Below are positions 44,613 through 54,931 of a stretch of DNA of 64,000 bases, piece after piece. Position numbers and translations under genes: made by a program. Source of the DNA: Aphanomyces cochlioides (lineage: Eukaryota > Oomycota > Saprolegniomycetes > Saprolegniales > Verrucalvaceae); the NCBI GenBank assembly GCA_019828595.1, contig JAHQRK010000010.1:2418001-2482000 (forward strand). Reading direction: 5' to 3'. Under the pieces are notes generated by a model, which was not told the origin of the DNA, did no database searches, and saw only the letters and a list, made by a program, of their open reading frames with translations. The stretch's first letter is position 1. Each line of letters starts with the position of its first letter.

Positions 44613-45685
44613 TGATTGGCTTTGCGAACCCAATCAAATGGCTGGAATGCATTGAGTTGGCCATGAAAAGGCGTTTAAGCGTTTTTTATTTAACTAAATG
44701 CAATCTCGCGAATTAACCTACGTACTTAAGACATACGTTAAATAGGTTAAATAAAAGACAATTGTAGAATTCGAGTTAAAGTATTATCCATGCCAATTGC
44801 ATAAACTTGTTCCGATACTGTTGAACGCAAGGAAAGCCACAAGAAAGGGAAAGTTGACATGATAAAGCGCAACGATTCGCACGGATAAAGAGTACTTGCT
44901 AACTAAAATGAAGGCACATTTGGGTAGAGCCTTTATTAGAACGAAGATTGATAAGTGTGGCTGTTGACAACCATTTGAGATTTGGACAAAATGGTCGTGT
45001 TGATGAACTTGTGTTGCGTTGATATTGTAAGTGTATCAATGACAGCGAATACAAAGTTTTGCATTTGCGTTAAGCAACAGCAAGAGGTTTGAAATATGGT
45101 CAGCCCCTAGTGTACGCTGATGTACTGTTGAGAATAGACCAACGTACACAAGTGCTGATCGTATTATTGCTCGTTAGGATCGCTTTGTAGGCAAACCGAG
45201 CAGAAGGGTCGATCTGTGTGGCTTGGTGCTCTCCGCAGGAAGAAATAATGCATGGTGTCTGTAAAGCTACATCATGTTACGATCTGCTTATTGTCATTCC
45301 CATGCTCAAGCTGTATTTTAAGCCCTAGGGGATTAATCCGACGCGTCTCGCTCGAGTGTTCGAGTTTTAGATGTCACCACAGTCTTACACACCACGAACT
45401 TATCTTAACGTTAATGGGAAAAGTTTGCTCTCTGAGGATAAGTGCATAAAATTAGCAGATGATTGGTAGAAAAGCTGTAATTTATGGTGTATAAATATGA
45501 GTTCCTTCTGTGAGTATAAACCACGCAACATATCCATGCATTATGAAGCCAGCTGGGTCGAGTTCTCTGTAACTCCACTGAAGGATCTATCCCTTACACT
45601 ACTAATCCCTAGCAGATTTTGTTTCTTGGACCTATTCCTTCTGCGGCTTTTCCATTCCATAATAAATAATTGGTGGAAATAGCTA
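44613..45685. other. Intergenic, nothing recognised
   Basis: About 1.07 kb upstream of the carrier gene and up to the DD82E transposon. Short frames only; no RNA gene or repeat was recognised. Confidence 0.35.
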
Positions 45686-47565
45686 ACAGTGGACGAGAGC
45701 ATCCACGACGCTTTTTTTCATTTTTCAAATTCTATTTCGAAATTTTTGACGATTTTTGCACCTATACGTAATTTTTCATGCAGAACACAAATCTGCAATG
45801 AACATCCTTTAATTCCTGATACCTTTCAAAATATAGTGCAAAAAGATTTTTTTCACATGGGTGAAAATACTCTATAACAATATATACTGTATTAATTAAT
45901 AAAATCATTTAATATAACGTTTTGACAGGTCCTTCATGTAAACAAAACTCTGTATATTAATATGAAGTGACTGGCTTGATTTCAAGAATGACCCCCACTG
46001 ACTACGATGCCATACTTGACTTCGTGGCGAAGTCTCGTCCTTCTGCTTTAACCCTCGGCGAACGGCTTGATATATTGCGCCTCCAAGCACACTTTCGCCG
46101 TGAAAAACTTCCGAATCCATCCGGCCACATTGCAAAGATTTTGGGCCGTGGAATCAAGACAGTGCAGTCTGTATGGTCGGACTATCTAGCCCAGCAAGAC
46201 GTGCTTGTTGCCCTCCCGCCCGCCAATCGAAAAAACCATAGCTCGCGCATTCCAAACACTAAGCAAGTCATGCAACAGGTTCTTGAATTTGTGAGAATAA
46301 GAAGGCTAAACCAGGAACGCGTCGTGGCCAAAGATGTCCTGTCGATGCTGGCTGACAGAGGGCACGTTTCATTTGATCCGCACAACGAAAAAGACGCATC
46401 AGCGGCTCTCCGTGCAACTCAAGCTTATCTCCTGAAGCATGGTTTCAAACGAGGAGCTCAAAGTGGCTCGTATGGTTTGAGCAAAGACATCATCGTCAAA
46501 CGAGATAGGTATACTACAATTATAAAGCTTTGATAATATAGTGTAGATATGTACATTTCATCGCGAAATCCATCATAGATGTGCCCAAGAGAACTATCGT
46601 CTACTTAGACGAATCGTTCATACATCATCACTATTCTCGGCACAATGATAGCATCTATCATCCCAATGACGACAAATCTCTCGCTCGCAAGCCTAAACAC
46701 AAAGGAAGACGATTATGCTTCATTGCTGGGATTGTCGAAGACGGACCTGAAAATTCATGTTTGGTGGGATTGGAAATATTTGAAGGAGGCCGGAAACAAC
46801 CAAAAGACTATCATGGCATGTTTACGCATGATTTCTTTGTTGCATGGTTTGAATCTGTACTGGACGAGTTGGAAAGTCTAAACAAGCACAATGTCATATT
46901 CGTCATAGACAATGCAAAATATCACCGAAAGAAGCCATGTGGCACTCCCAATGGGTCTATGAAGAAAACTGATATGATTGATGCTTGTACGTCGTATGGT
47001 CTTGCCGTCGATCCCAGATCATCACAGGCTGTCGTTTGGAACACCCTCAAGAGCTACTTGGACTTGAATGTTAAGCCCGAGATTGAGACCATGGCCATAC
47101 ATCGCAATCATTCGGTGGCTTGGACGCCACCATATCATTCCGATATGCAACCTATCGAGCTTGTTCGGTCAGACGTCAAGGGAAAAGTCGGACGTCAATA
47201 CACTGCAGAAACGACATTCGAGGATGTCCGACGCCGTCTTGAACAAGCCTTCGATACTCTTTCAAGTCAAACCATCTACAATTGTATAGCTCATACAGAG
47301 AAGAAAATTGCCGAGATGAACAAGTACCTGGAAGATCTTGACGCGGCTGATGAACCTGTGTCTGATGGCGAAGATTGGAGTGGAAGTGAGATCACCTCCG
47401 ATGACGAACCTGAAAGTTCATAGATTTTTAAATTTATATTTTTGATCATACAATTATGAAGGTTTTCTCTTTATACAACAGCTGTACGATGCTCTCCTGA
47501 ACATTGTGAAAGCTGATATTTTTTTTAATAAAATAAAAAGCGTCGTGGATGCTCTCGACCACTGT
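45686..47565 (+). mobile_element. Tc1/mariner-superfamily element, DD82E type
   Basis: Terminal inverted repeats of 31 bp with one mismatch: 45686-45716 (ACAGTGGACGAGAGCATCCA onward) against 47535-47565. A TA precedes the left end (45684-45685); at the right the flank is AA with a TA one base inward, so the target duplication is not perfect. The element has one intact two-exon gene. Its ends and coding region look undamaged, making it the transposon here most likely to be active besides the Tc1 at 56181. Confidence 0.9.
45988..47423 (+). CDS. DDE transposase (DD82E, Sailor-like), 465 aa
   Basis: Exon 1 is 45988-46508 and exon 2 is 46547-47423, joined across a 38-nt intron (GTATAC...GTGTAG) that keeps the frame. 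The ATG at 45988 starts MTPTDYDAILDFVAKSR. The N-terminal half holds a helix-turn-helix pair (LTLGERLDILRLQAHFRREK, SGHIAKILGRGIKTVQSVW). The catalytic part has IVYLDESFIHHHY, NVIFVIDNAKYH and PYHSDMQPIELV; counting gives 82 residues between the second Asp and the Glu. That spacing matches the DD82E family known as Sailor within Tc1/mariner. The C-terminal end is a very acidic tail (DAADEPVSDGEDWSGSE). No lesions were seen. Confidence 0.88.
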
Positions 47566-47675
47566 AAATAAGTGTCAATAAATTATTTATTTCAATTTGA
47601 AAAGTGATCAAGTCTTCCGGATAATGCTTTCTGGCCATTCGATTATCCGGAGAACTGATCCACTAGATCAAAAGG

Positions 47676-49069
47676 ATGGAAGACAGCAAGCAAGAGCAGC
47701 GCGAGAAGTACCAGAAGAAACTGGACAAAACTCTGCGTAAACTACACTCAGCTGAGGCTAATGACGGCGCTGAAGACATGCTGGATCTGCGGCTCAAGGT
47801 TGAAAAGTACGAGCGCAAACTGAAGCTTGTGACCGAAGCTGTGGATGCATCAGCTCCTGTCGATAAGTCTGGCATGTCTCTCTTGCTTTTCTACGCGTAT
47901 GTGGAGCCTGCGTGGAGCCCAGCCAAGCACAAGGACACGCTCCATTGGGCTGAAAACTTGCTTGCGTCGCTCGGCGTGACTGGACGTCTCCGCGTCTCCC
48001 GAGAAGGTTTCAATGGCACATTGACTGGCCCATACGATGGCATCCGAGCATTCACGGACGCCATGCGCGAGCGCGACAATGGCTATTTTGCCCACATGAA
48101 CAACCAAGACGATTTCAAGATCACGGACAATCTGCCAGAAGGCCAAGCGTTCCCAAAGCTTAAGGTGTTTGCTGTGACGGAATTGGTCAATTACGGACTT
48201 GGTGTCGACGATGCTCCCAGTGTCACCAAGGGTGGCGTCCATTTAGAGCCTAAGGATTACCACAAGAAGCTCATGGAAGACAACACTGTTGTGATTGATA
48301 TCCGCAATAGTTACGAAGCTGATATTGGTCGCTTTGCCCCCAAGACCGGGGCGGAGTACATTGATCCTAAGGTTTGCCACGACTATCTCTTTCATGGGTG
48401 CTTATTCAAGCTCCCTAGATGCGTGTGAGTACTGAATTCCCAGCTTGGGCCAAGGAAAACATCGAAAAACTCAAGGACAAGCAAGTTCTCATGTACTGTA
48501 CTGGTGGCATTCGCTGCGAGCGAGCTTCCGCTCTGTTTCGCCACTTGGGACACGAAAATGTGTATCAACTCAAGGGCGGAATTCACAATTACTTGACTGA
48601 ATTCGCCAAAGAAGGCGGGGGCCATTGGGTCGGCAAGAACTATGTCTTTGACAAGCGATTTGGTCATGGCGCTGAAGAAGAGAAGCAAGAAACTGAAATC
48701 GTCGGCAAATGCGTCGCCTGCAAAAAACCTTGGGACAAGTATCGCGGCAAGCGTCGTTGCCCTGTGCCTTGTGGCGTGCCTCTTTTGCTTTGCCCCGACT
48801 GCTTGGCCAAAGACGTGCCTGCGAAGTGCCTGTTGTGCCAAAAAGACGACGCAAAGGGCGTGAAAGAACGATTCAACAAACGAAAACACTACAACGAGCT
48901 TGCACTCAAGGATAAAGCGCCGCAAGACAAACAAGCTATTCCAGTGAAGAAAGTAGCTGTTCATGAGTGCGGTGTCTGCTCAGAGAGCTTTACGAGTCGT
49001 AATGCGCTGTTCAAACACGTTCGAGCTACAGGACATGCCAACCGCAAAGCCAAGAAGCAAAAGAAATAG
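47676..49069 (+). CDS. Rhodanese-domain protein, TrhO/UPF0176-like (TSTD2 type), with zinc finger
   Basis: Exon 1 is 47676-48371 and exon 2 is 48419-49069, across a 47-nt intron, giving 448 aa. After an N-terminal coiled coil (residues 1-60) comes the acylphosphatase-like N-domain typical of bacterial TrhO (SLLLFYAYVE, GRLRVSREGFNGTLTG). The rhodanese domain follows, with VVIDIRNSYE and the active-site loop MYCTGGIRCERA; the first Cys is the catalytic position. A Cys-rich region comes next (CVACKKPW, CPVPCGVPLLLCPDC, CLLCQKDD), and the C-terminus is a C2H2 finger (CGVCSESFTSRNALFKHVRA, then TGH). TrhO makes 5-hydroxyuridine in tRNA; that this eukaryotic member does so is inference. The added finger is unusual. 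Confidence 0.87.
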
Positions 49070-49539
49070 TCTGTGGAGTTTGATAGTAACAAGTGTATTT
49101 TTATGCTGCAGATATGGCCACAGGTTGCTTCGTTGTACCTCCTCATTCATGTAGTTATGGATGCGTGAAATGATCGATCTTCACATTGCAAAACAATATC
49201 AACCGGTGGTATCTCTCCATGAGACTTTACACCGTTCGGTAGCTTAACAAATATCGCTTCTGAATAGCAACACAGAGGATCACTATTGACGGTTAGCTTT
49301 GAATGCTTAATCAGGAGTCTTGATAATCTTTACGAATGCGATATCCCGCTGGTCAGAATCGGTTTCAGATCAATTATAAGTAATTTAATTTTGTATTCAT
49401 TTATTAATAAATATATTGTATCAACAGAACTATATGAATTAATTCTGAAAGCGATGAAACCGATTGCGTTTCATTCTTCAGGAAATTCTTGCAAGCAAAG
49501 TGAACTTCGGTGGGAATACAGTTAATGTAGATTGTGAAC
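49070..49539. other. Intergenic, nothing recognised
   Basis: Spacer between convergent genes. No feature is supported. Confidence 0.35.
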
Positions 49540-51553
49540 TCAACTCAAAGCAACTCGAACGACGTTGAATTCCATATTCGCGGGGAAGTCGTCGATGATT
49601 TCCATCAGACATGCCATGTACTGGTCGACTTGTCGCGGTAGGAGAACAACGTTTATCACAACATTTCCATTTGCAGGAGTGTGTAGTTTCTCCTTCATAG
49701 CCTCGATGCCATGAATGGTATTTAAGGGCGAGAATATCTTCGAAATTTGCCCGGCATTCACTGTCTCCGATGCAGGATCGCACCAAAAGCAGACAACGAG
49801 TGGATAGCCGGCGTTGTTCATGTAGAACAGTGTTTTTGGTGAATCCATAATTTGAGCATAAGTTGGAGACTTTGTATTGTCAATCCGATTCACATTCAAC
49901 GAGAAGTCCTTCCAGTTATGCAAGGCGCTGTTGGTAGATGCTGCGTCTGTCGTCGCATTGCAAGTTTTCCATCCAAATGAATTTGTCTCGAGGACGCTCT
50001 TGACAAAATAGACTTCGAGAAGAATTGGGATCAATCCTCTCGTTGCAAAACTGATGAAGCGAGAATTGGGGTCATCATTGTAGCTAGAGATGGGAATGGA
50101 TAAGCCCAATGTCAATATTCAACAAGCCGTCGGTCAATTTTTCCTTGGCCAAGTCGCTGGCTGGTTTGAGAGTATATTTCGTATAGCTTGTTTCCACTTT
50201 TGGCTCAATACGAAGAACAAATCGACTTCTTGACAGCTGTGCAATCGTATTTCCGTCAGAGATATCACATGCTCTTAGAGATTCCATGACGTCCAAGTTG
50301 GCCATCACCATGTCAACATGAGTTCCCTCCATGGTCAAAATATCAGTACCCGTTGGTGAAAGACTCGCTAAACTGGACCAAACCTTTGAATACGTTGGTG
50401 GACAGACACTGGTGTGTAGAGCGGCTTCATTTCTGAGTCAATATCAATGCCTTGGCCAAGCACGGTTGCCATGAGTAAGAGCTCCTCTTCGCTCGCACAG
50501 CCCATGTATTTCAAAGCACATTTGGTTTTGGAATATTGTTTGTATCGAGACTCCAACGGCGATACAGTCGCCCACACTAACCTTCGGTAATTCCATAGAT
50601 TTGAATCTCCTCCGTGGATACACCTGGCTCGTATAATATCGAGGTCCCAGAGTTGAGGTTGATATTGATGTTTGATGCTAAAGTGAAGTAATCACGACTT
50701 GAAAAATACATCGGTCTTGTGGAGACGTTCCACGCGAGCAATCACATGAATGGTGTCAAAAAACGCGTTCATGGAATCGTCTGGTCGAAGTTCTGAACTT
50801 GCCCACCATAAGAGGATCACAACTTGCAAGAAGGATTTGCCGATTCCAGAATTTCCAACGACAACAATACGTCGACGTGGACATTCGATCATTGCTTTGA
50901 TAAAGTCCACGTGGAATGGTCGAATGAATACAACGTGGCTGTCAAGAAGAAGCGAATTCGGAAAGGCGTACGGTAGGCAGACCACTTGCACCTTGGTCGA
51001 CTCATCGGTGTATGTGTGAATTTTGTCTTCGGAACATTTCGAGATCGGAAGGTCGTCAAGAGATGTCGCTGGAACGACAGGAGCGCTGAGTAGAGCTCGA
51101 AAGAAGTTAGTGTCTAGTCATAAGTCATCAGTGAACGCAGGAGTTCATACCATCCACTTCGAGTCCAGGCAATGATAGGAACGCTTGCCAAGCGTCCGAG
51201 TCGATCCAATAAGGTATATGTTGCTGCTTCACATCTTCGAGGCGTTGCTTCTTGCCTGGTGGGGGTTTAGTGCGGTCGACGATGACAATTATAGCGTCTT
51301 GAAGGGATGAGCCCATAGGAACTGATTCATCTTCATTGAGCGGCTCTTGATTTTTTAACGCTTCCATATTGGGGTAGACCACAAGATTGTTTGCATCATG
51401 AAGATTCAAGATCTCTCGATTCATCGAGAACAACTGATTGCGGAAGGCGGTGATGTCTTTGAATGATGAAACCATCTTCTCTGGACCGTCATCCTTCATG
51501 GAATTCCCATGATGATCGACCAACTCGTACCAGATCGCGTGGAGACTTGCCAT
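49540..51553 (-). pseudogene. Crinkler-like effector with P-loop NTPase domain, copy 1 (decayed)
   Basis: The ATG at 51553 begins MASLHAIWYELVDHHGNSM, the header of many oomycete CRN proteins, ending with SSLQDAIIVIVDRTKPP. A 37-nt intron (51150-51114) follows. The next exon carries a Walker A motif (VVVGNSGIGKSFLQVVILLW) in the setting seen in Crinkler/RHS-type NTPases. Lesions: TAG at 50370-50368 in the phrase RFGPV-stop-RV where copy 2 reads RFGPVHRV, a one-base loss just after it, and a two-base loss near 50085. CRN proteins are delivered effectors or nuclear toxins in many oomycetes. This copy could not make a full product. A different set of lesions from copy 2 shows independent decay. 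Confidence 0.75.
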
Positions 51554-52146
51554 CGTTGATTTAAAAGTTCTGCCGGAATCGTTGGCCATGCTTGGGACGT
51601 GTCGTAAAACTTCCAACTGCCACACGATTGGTGATTCCTAAATGTGTTAATTCATATTTTAACATACAGGGCCTCTTGAAACCTTCGACGTAAAAGTTGC
51701 CTCGATATATTGTGCTGACACTGCAGATATTTCCGACTGCTAATGATGTACTCCACATCTTGGGACCATGAGCAATGATGTCGAGATTGCCGAACATCAT
51801 AAAAAATGAAGTTTAGATTGTTTGAAGTCCCAATCAAGATCGCAAGTTATTAAAGTAAAATGACTTGACCCCTTTGGCGTGATCACTGGAAGATTTTGAT
51901 GCTTGACCAGCATTTAAAGTAAAAAATCAATTCCTTGCCCTTTTTTGCTTTGTTGCATTCAACAAAGACCCTAAAGTAACTTCATTACGAATTCTTGATA
52001 TGTGTCCTTTCAGCAATTAGAATCGACCGTGGACAGCCAAGACGTTGCTACGCATGTGCACCAGATCGCAGTGTTCTAGGAATACCTCTATGAATACCCA
52101 TCGCTTTACGTTTCATGTGGAAATGCCATAATAGTAGATTACAAAA
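51554..52146. other. Upstream region of Crinkler copy 1
   Basis: A minus-strand frame (51800-51660, MMFGNLDIIAHGPKMW) could be an extra 5' exon joined across a 30-nt intron (about 51666-51637), but it has no known domain. The rest is AT-rich and unassigned. Confidence 0.35.
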
Positions 52147-53772
52147 TTAACTGAAGGCCGCCTTAACAAGATTGAATTCAGTGTTGCTAGGAATGCCTGC
52201 AATGATTTTCCAATCGTCGTTGATCGGAGAAAAGAAGTTTGCTTGAACTTCAGTGATAAATTGATCAAAATCTCGTGGCAGGAGGATTATGTGGACAACA
52301 AGCTCTCGATCTTTAGGAATATCGAGTCGCTCTTTCAAGGCATTCACTATCTTCGTATTGTTCCATTGGCTCGAAAATACTTTGGAAATTTTCCAGCATT
52401 CACTTGGAAAAATAGGATCGCAACCAAAAGCAGACAACGAGTGGATAGCCGGCGTTGTTAATGTAAAACAGTGTATTTGGTGAATCCATAATTTGAGCAT
52501 AAGTTGGAGACTTTGTGTTGTCAATCCGATTCACATTCAACGAGAAGTCCTTCAAGTTCTCCAAGGCGCTGTTGGCAGATGCTGCGTCTCTCGTCGCATT
52601 GCAAGTTTGCCATCCAAATGAATTTGTCTCGAGGACGCTCTTGACAAAATAGACTTCGAGAAGAATTGGAATCAATCCTCTCGTTGCAAAACTAATGTAC
52701 CAAGAATTGGGGTCGTCGTTGTAAGGAGTGAGAAGGAAATGGATAAGCCCAATGTCAATATTCAACAAGCCGTCGGTCAATTTTTCCTTAGCCAAGTCGC
52801 TGGCTGGTTTGAGAGTATATTTCGTATAGCTTGTTTCCACTTTTGGCTCAATACGAAGAACAAATCGACTTCTTGATAACTGAGCAATTGTATTTCCGTC
52901 AGAGATATCGCTCTTAGAGATTCCATGACGCCCAAGTTGGCCATCGCCATGTCACCACGATGTCCCTCCATGGTCAAAATGCCATAACCAGTTGGTAAAA
53001 CGACTCGATGCACTGGACCAAATCTTTGAATTCGTTGGCGCACTGATTCTGGCGTGTACAATCGCTTCAAGTCGGAACTGTCATCAATGCCTTGATCGAG
53101 CACGGTAGCCATGAGCAAGAGCTCCTCTTTGCTCGCGCAGTCCATGTATTTCAATGCACAATCCTGTTTCGAGAACTGCTTGTATCGTGCCTTCAAAGGC
53201 GACACAGTGGCCCACAAATGGCCACTTTTCATTCCACAATCGCTAATTTCGTCTGTGGATACACCTGGGTCGTACAATAGCAAGGTTGATTCGCTGTCGA
53301 GGTCCCAGAGTTGAGGTCGATCAAGATGAGTGATTTCGAAGTGTAGTCGTTCTTGCTTGAAAAATACATCAGTCTTGTTGTGTCGTTCCACTCGGGCCAT
53401 GACACGAATGTTGTTGAGAAACGTCTTGACTGAGTCGCTAGCATGAAGCTCAGGACGTGCCCACCATAAGAGGAGCACAAGTTGCAAAAAGGACGTTCCA
53501 CTTCCTTCATTTCCAACGATAACAATGCGTCCATGAGAACATTCAATCACTGCATTGATAAAATCGACATGGAATGGTCGAATGAACAACACATGGCTCT
53601 TCAGACGACGCGATCTCGGAAAGGCGTACGGAAGGCAGACCACTTGAACTTTTGTGGACGGGTCAGTGTACTTGTAGATTTTATCTTGGCAAGGTTGGGC
53701 GATAGGCAGGTTGTCAAGAGATGTTGCTTCTTCGATGGGGTGGCTTAGGATCGCTCGAAAGAAGTCAGACCA
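52147..53772 (-). pseudogene. Crinkler-like P-loop NTPase, copy 2 (5'-truncated, decayed)
   Basis: Closely related to copy 1 from SDFFRAILSHP onward. The P-loop is altered (VIVGNEGSGTSFLQLVLLLW, with Thr where Lys is required), so ATP binding would be lost. Two frame lesions are clear: four bases present in copy 1 are missing near 52909, and one extra base lies near 52430. The first exon (the CRN header) is absent. Similarity to copy 1 ends at about 53772, at the place where copy 1 has an intron acceptor, and the virus-like element begins directly beyond. The C-terminal 60 residues (RELVVHIILLPRDFDQFITE) are more diverged than the rest. Confidence 0.75.
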
Positions 53773-53819
53773 AAAAAACAAGGGTGAGGAAGCGGGCTCC
53801 GCATCGCTATTTTGAATGC

Positions 53820-53842
53820 GCTACGCGCCTTCAAAGCGTAGC
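53820..53842. repeat. Perfect 7-bp stem hairpin near element end
   Basis: GCTACGC (53820-53826), a nine-base loop GCCTTCAAA, and GCGTAGC (53836-53842). It lies about 50 bases inside the element border and 90 bases before the iteron-like repeats. A replication or terminal function is possible but not shown. Confidence 0.6.
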
Positions 53843-53930
53843 TACTAAAAAGCTACTAAACATTATAACAATAAAAGAGTCTCAAACTACTGTTATACTG
53901 TCATAGTGTCATGCATATATGTCCCTCCCC

Positions 53931-54137
53931 CATGACAGCATGACAGCATAACACCACTTTCACATGTTTCCATCAAATCCCTTAACAGACTTTATGTTCC
54001 ATGACAGCATGACAGCATAACACCACTTTCACATGTTTCCATCAAATCCCTTAACAGACTTTATGTTCCATGACAGCATGACAGCATAACACCACTTTCA
54101 CATGTTTCCATCAAATCCCTTAACAGACTTTATGTTG
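53931..54137. repeat. Three tandem 69-bp repeats, iteron-like
   Basis: Units start at 53931, 54000 and 54069 and are identical except for the base before the next unit (TTC or TTG). Each starts with CATGACAGCATGACAGCATA, that is, two and a half copies of an ATGACAGC word, followed by a constant 45-base part. Tandem short words near the end of a helicase-encoding element suggest binding sites for its replication protein. Confidence 0.9.
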
Positions 54138-54230
54138 CATGACAGTATGACTCTATGACAGTGATTTTGACATTTTGTCTCGTGCAAATTTCCATGACAG
54201 TATGACTCTATGACACTGATTTTGACATTT
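54138..54230. repeat. Second repeat pair related to the 69-bp units
   Basis: CATGACAGTATGACTCTATG, continuing to TGACATTT, occurs at 54138-54175 and again at 54193-54230 with one difference (GACAGTG / GACACTG). The word CATGACAG-ATGA is shared with the 69-bp repeats, giving a continuous array of the same motif over 300 bases. Confidence 0.85.
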
Positions 54231-54243
54231 CAAAAAAAGCTGC

Positions 54244-54426
54244 TCACAACCTAATAGTCTTATCATGAGCGGCTTTCAAAGCAGCATACTCTTGCTCTAA
54301 TTCGAGATACCTCTTTCGATAGTCATCTTTATTCATACAGTAATAGCCAATCATACCGAATGATATGATCATAGAGGTCAAGAAGTCGAGTTTCTCATCG
54401 ATGACTTCGAAATAGGTCTTGCTCAT
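54244..54426 (-). CDS. Small viral membrane protein, 60 aa
   Basis: The ATG at 54426 gives MSKTYFEVIDEKLDFLTSMI. One hydrophobic segment (about residues 15-30, LTSMIISFGMIGYYC) is followed by a charged helix likely to form a coiled coil (YRKRYLELEQEYAALKAAHD). It lies 23 bases downstream of the ExoX-C protein gene on the same strand. A TATATAC word precedes its start and a T-tract (on the coding strand) follows its stop. No homologue recognised; a virion or membrane role would be a guess. Confidence 0.65.
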   Translation of the reverse strand: MSKTYFEVIDEKLDFLTSMIISFGMIGYYCMNKDDYRKRYLELEQEYAALKAAHDKTIRL

Positions 54427-54449
54427 CTTGTATATATGATATATACATA

Positions 54450-54851
54450 TTATTCCAATAATTCAATAGTCCGCTTCAATGCAGGACATTTGTTTTGGAC
54501 GAACTCATTCTTAGCAAGCCAGCTGATGTAATTTGGATCGCTTCTACGAATCGAATTAATAGTTTGCCCTTTGTACTTCCCCCAACGCATCACAAATGAC
54601 AGATCAGCCCCAACGAACTTATCATGCAGAAACGATTTGATCGCTGGATACTCTCCGATGAGAATCTCTTGTGTGTATAGCCATTTAGCATACTGCTGAT
54701 CAGCATCATATACATCCGAAATATCTTGCCCGCGATACTTCCCGAATTGAAGTTCGGTAGTCTGGTTGTCGGTCGGTTCATCGCGTTCATGGCAAAATGG
54801 TCCTCCAGTATGCGCCGAATCATTGTACATCATCTTCTTGTATCCACCCAT
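54450..54851 (-). CDS. Protein with two ExoX-C-like domains, 133 aa
   Basis: The ATG at 54851 gives MGGYKKMMYNDSAHTGG. Two similar units follow: LQFGKYRGQDISDVYDADQQ (residues 35-54, continuing YAKWLYTQEI) and MRWGKYKGQTINSIRRSDPN (residues 88-107, continuing YISWLAKNEF). Each is followed by a Pro-containing helix (YPAIKSFL, CPALKRTI). FGKYKG-x-x-I...DP-Y--WL is the pattern of the C-terminal domain of exodeoxyribonuclease X-like proteins, thought to help bind DNA. There is no nuclease domain, so this would be a stand-alone DNA-binding protein made by duplication. TATAGATATAGACC sits directly before the ATG. Confidence 0.72.
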   Translation of the reverse strand: MGGYKKMMYNDSAHTGGPFCHERDEPTDNQTTELQFGKYRGQDISDVYDADQQYAKWLYTQEILIGEYPAIKSFLHDKFVGADLSFVMRWGKYKGQTINSIRRSDPNYISWLAKNEFVQNKCPALKRTIELLE

Positions 54852-54931
54852 GGTCTATATCTATAGGCATACCTTTTTTTTTGAAATTTAATTAAATAAT
54901 TGCCCATTTGGCATAAAAAATAAAGCAATAT

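Noticed and set aside
49540..53772. In-frame stops in the CRN genes taken as a changed genetic code
   Set aside because: Frameshifts occur in the same genes, and the intact genes nearby use TAA, TAG and TGA as normal ends.
53820..53842. Hairpin considered as a classical CRESS virus origin
   Set aside because: The loop lacks a TAGTATTAC-like nonanucleotide, so only a general hairpin is reported.
53931..54230. Repeat array considered as a CRISPR-like array
   Set aside because: The 69-bp units are directly abutting and identical, with no variable spacers, in a eukaryotic genome.
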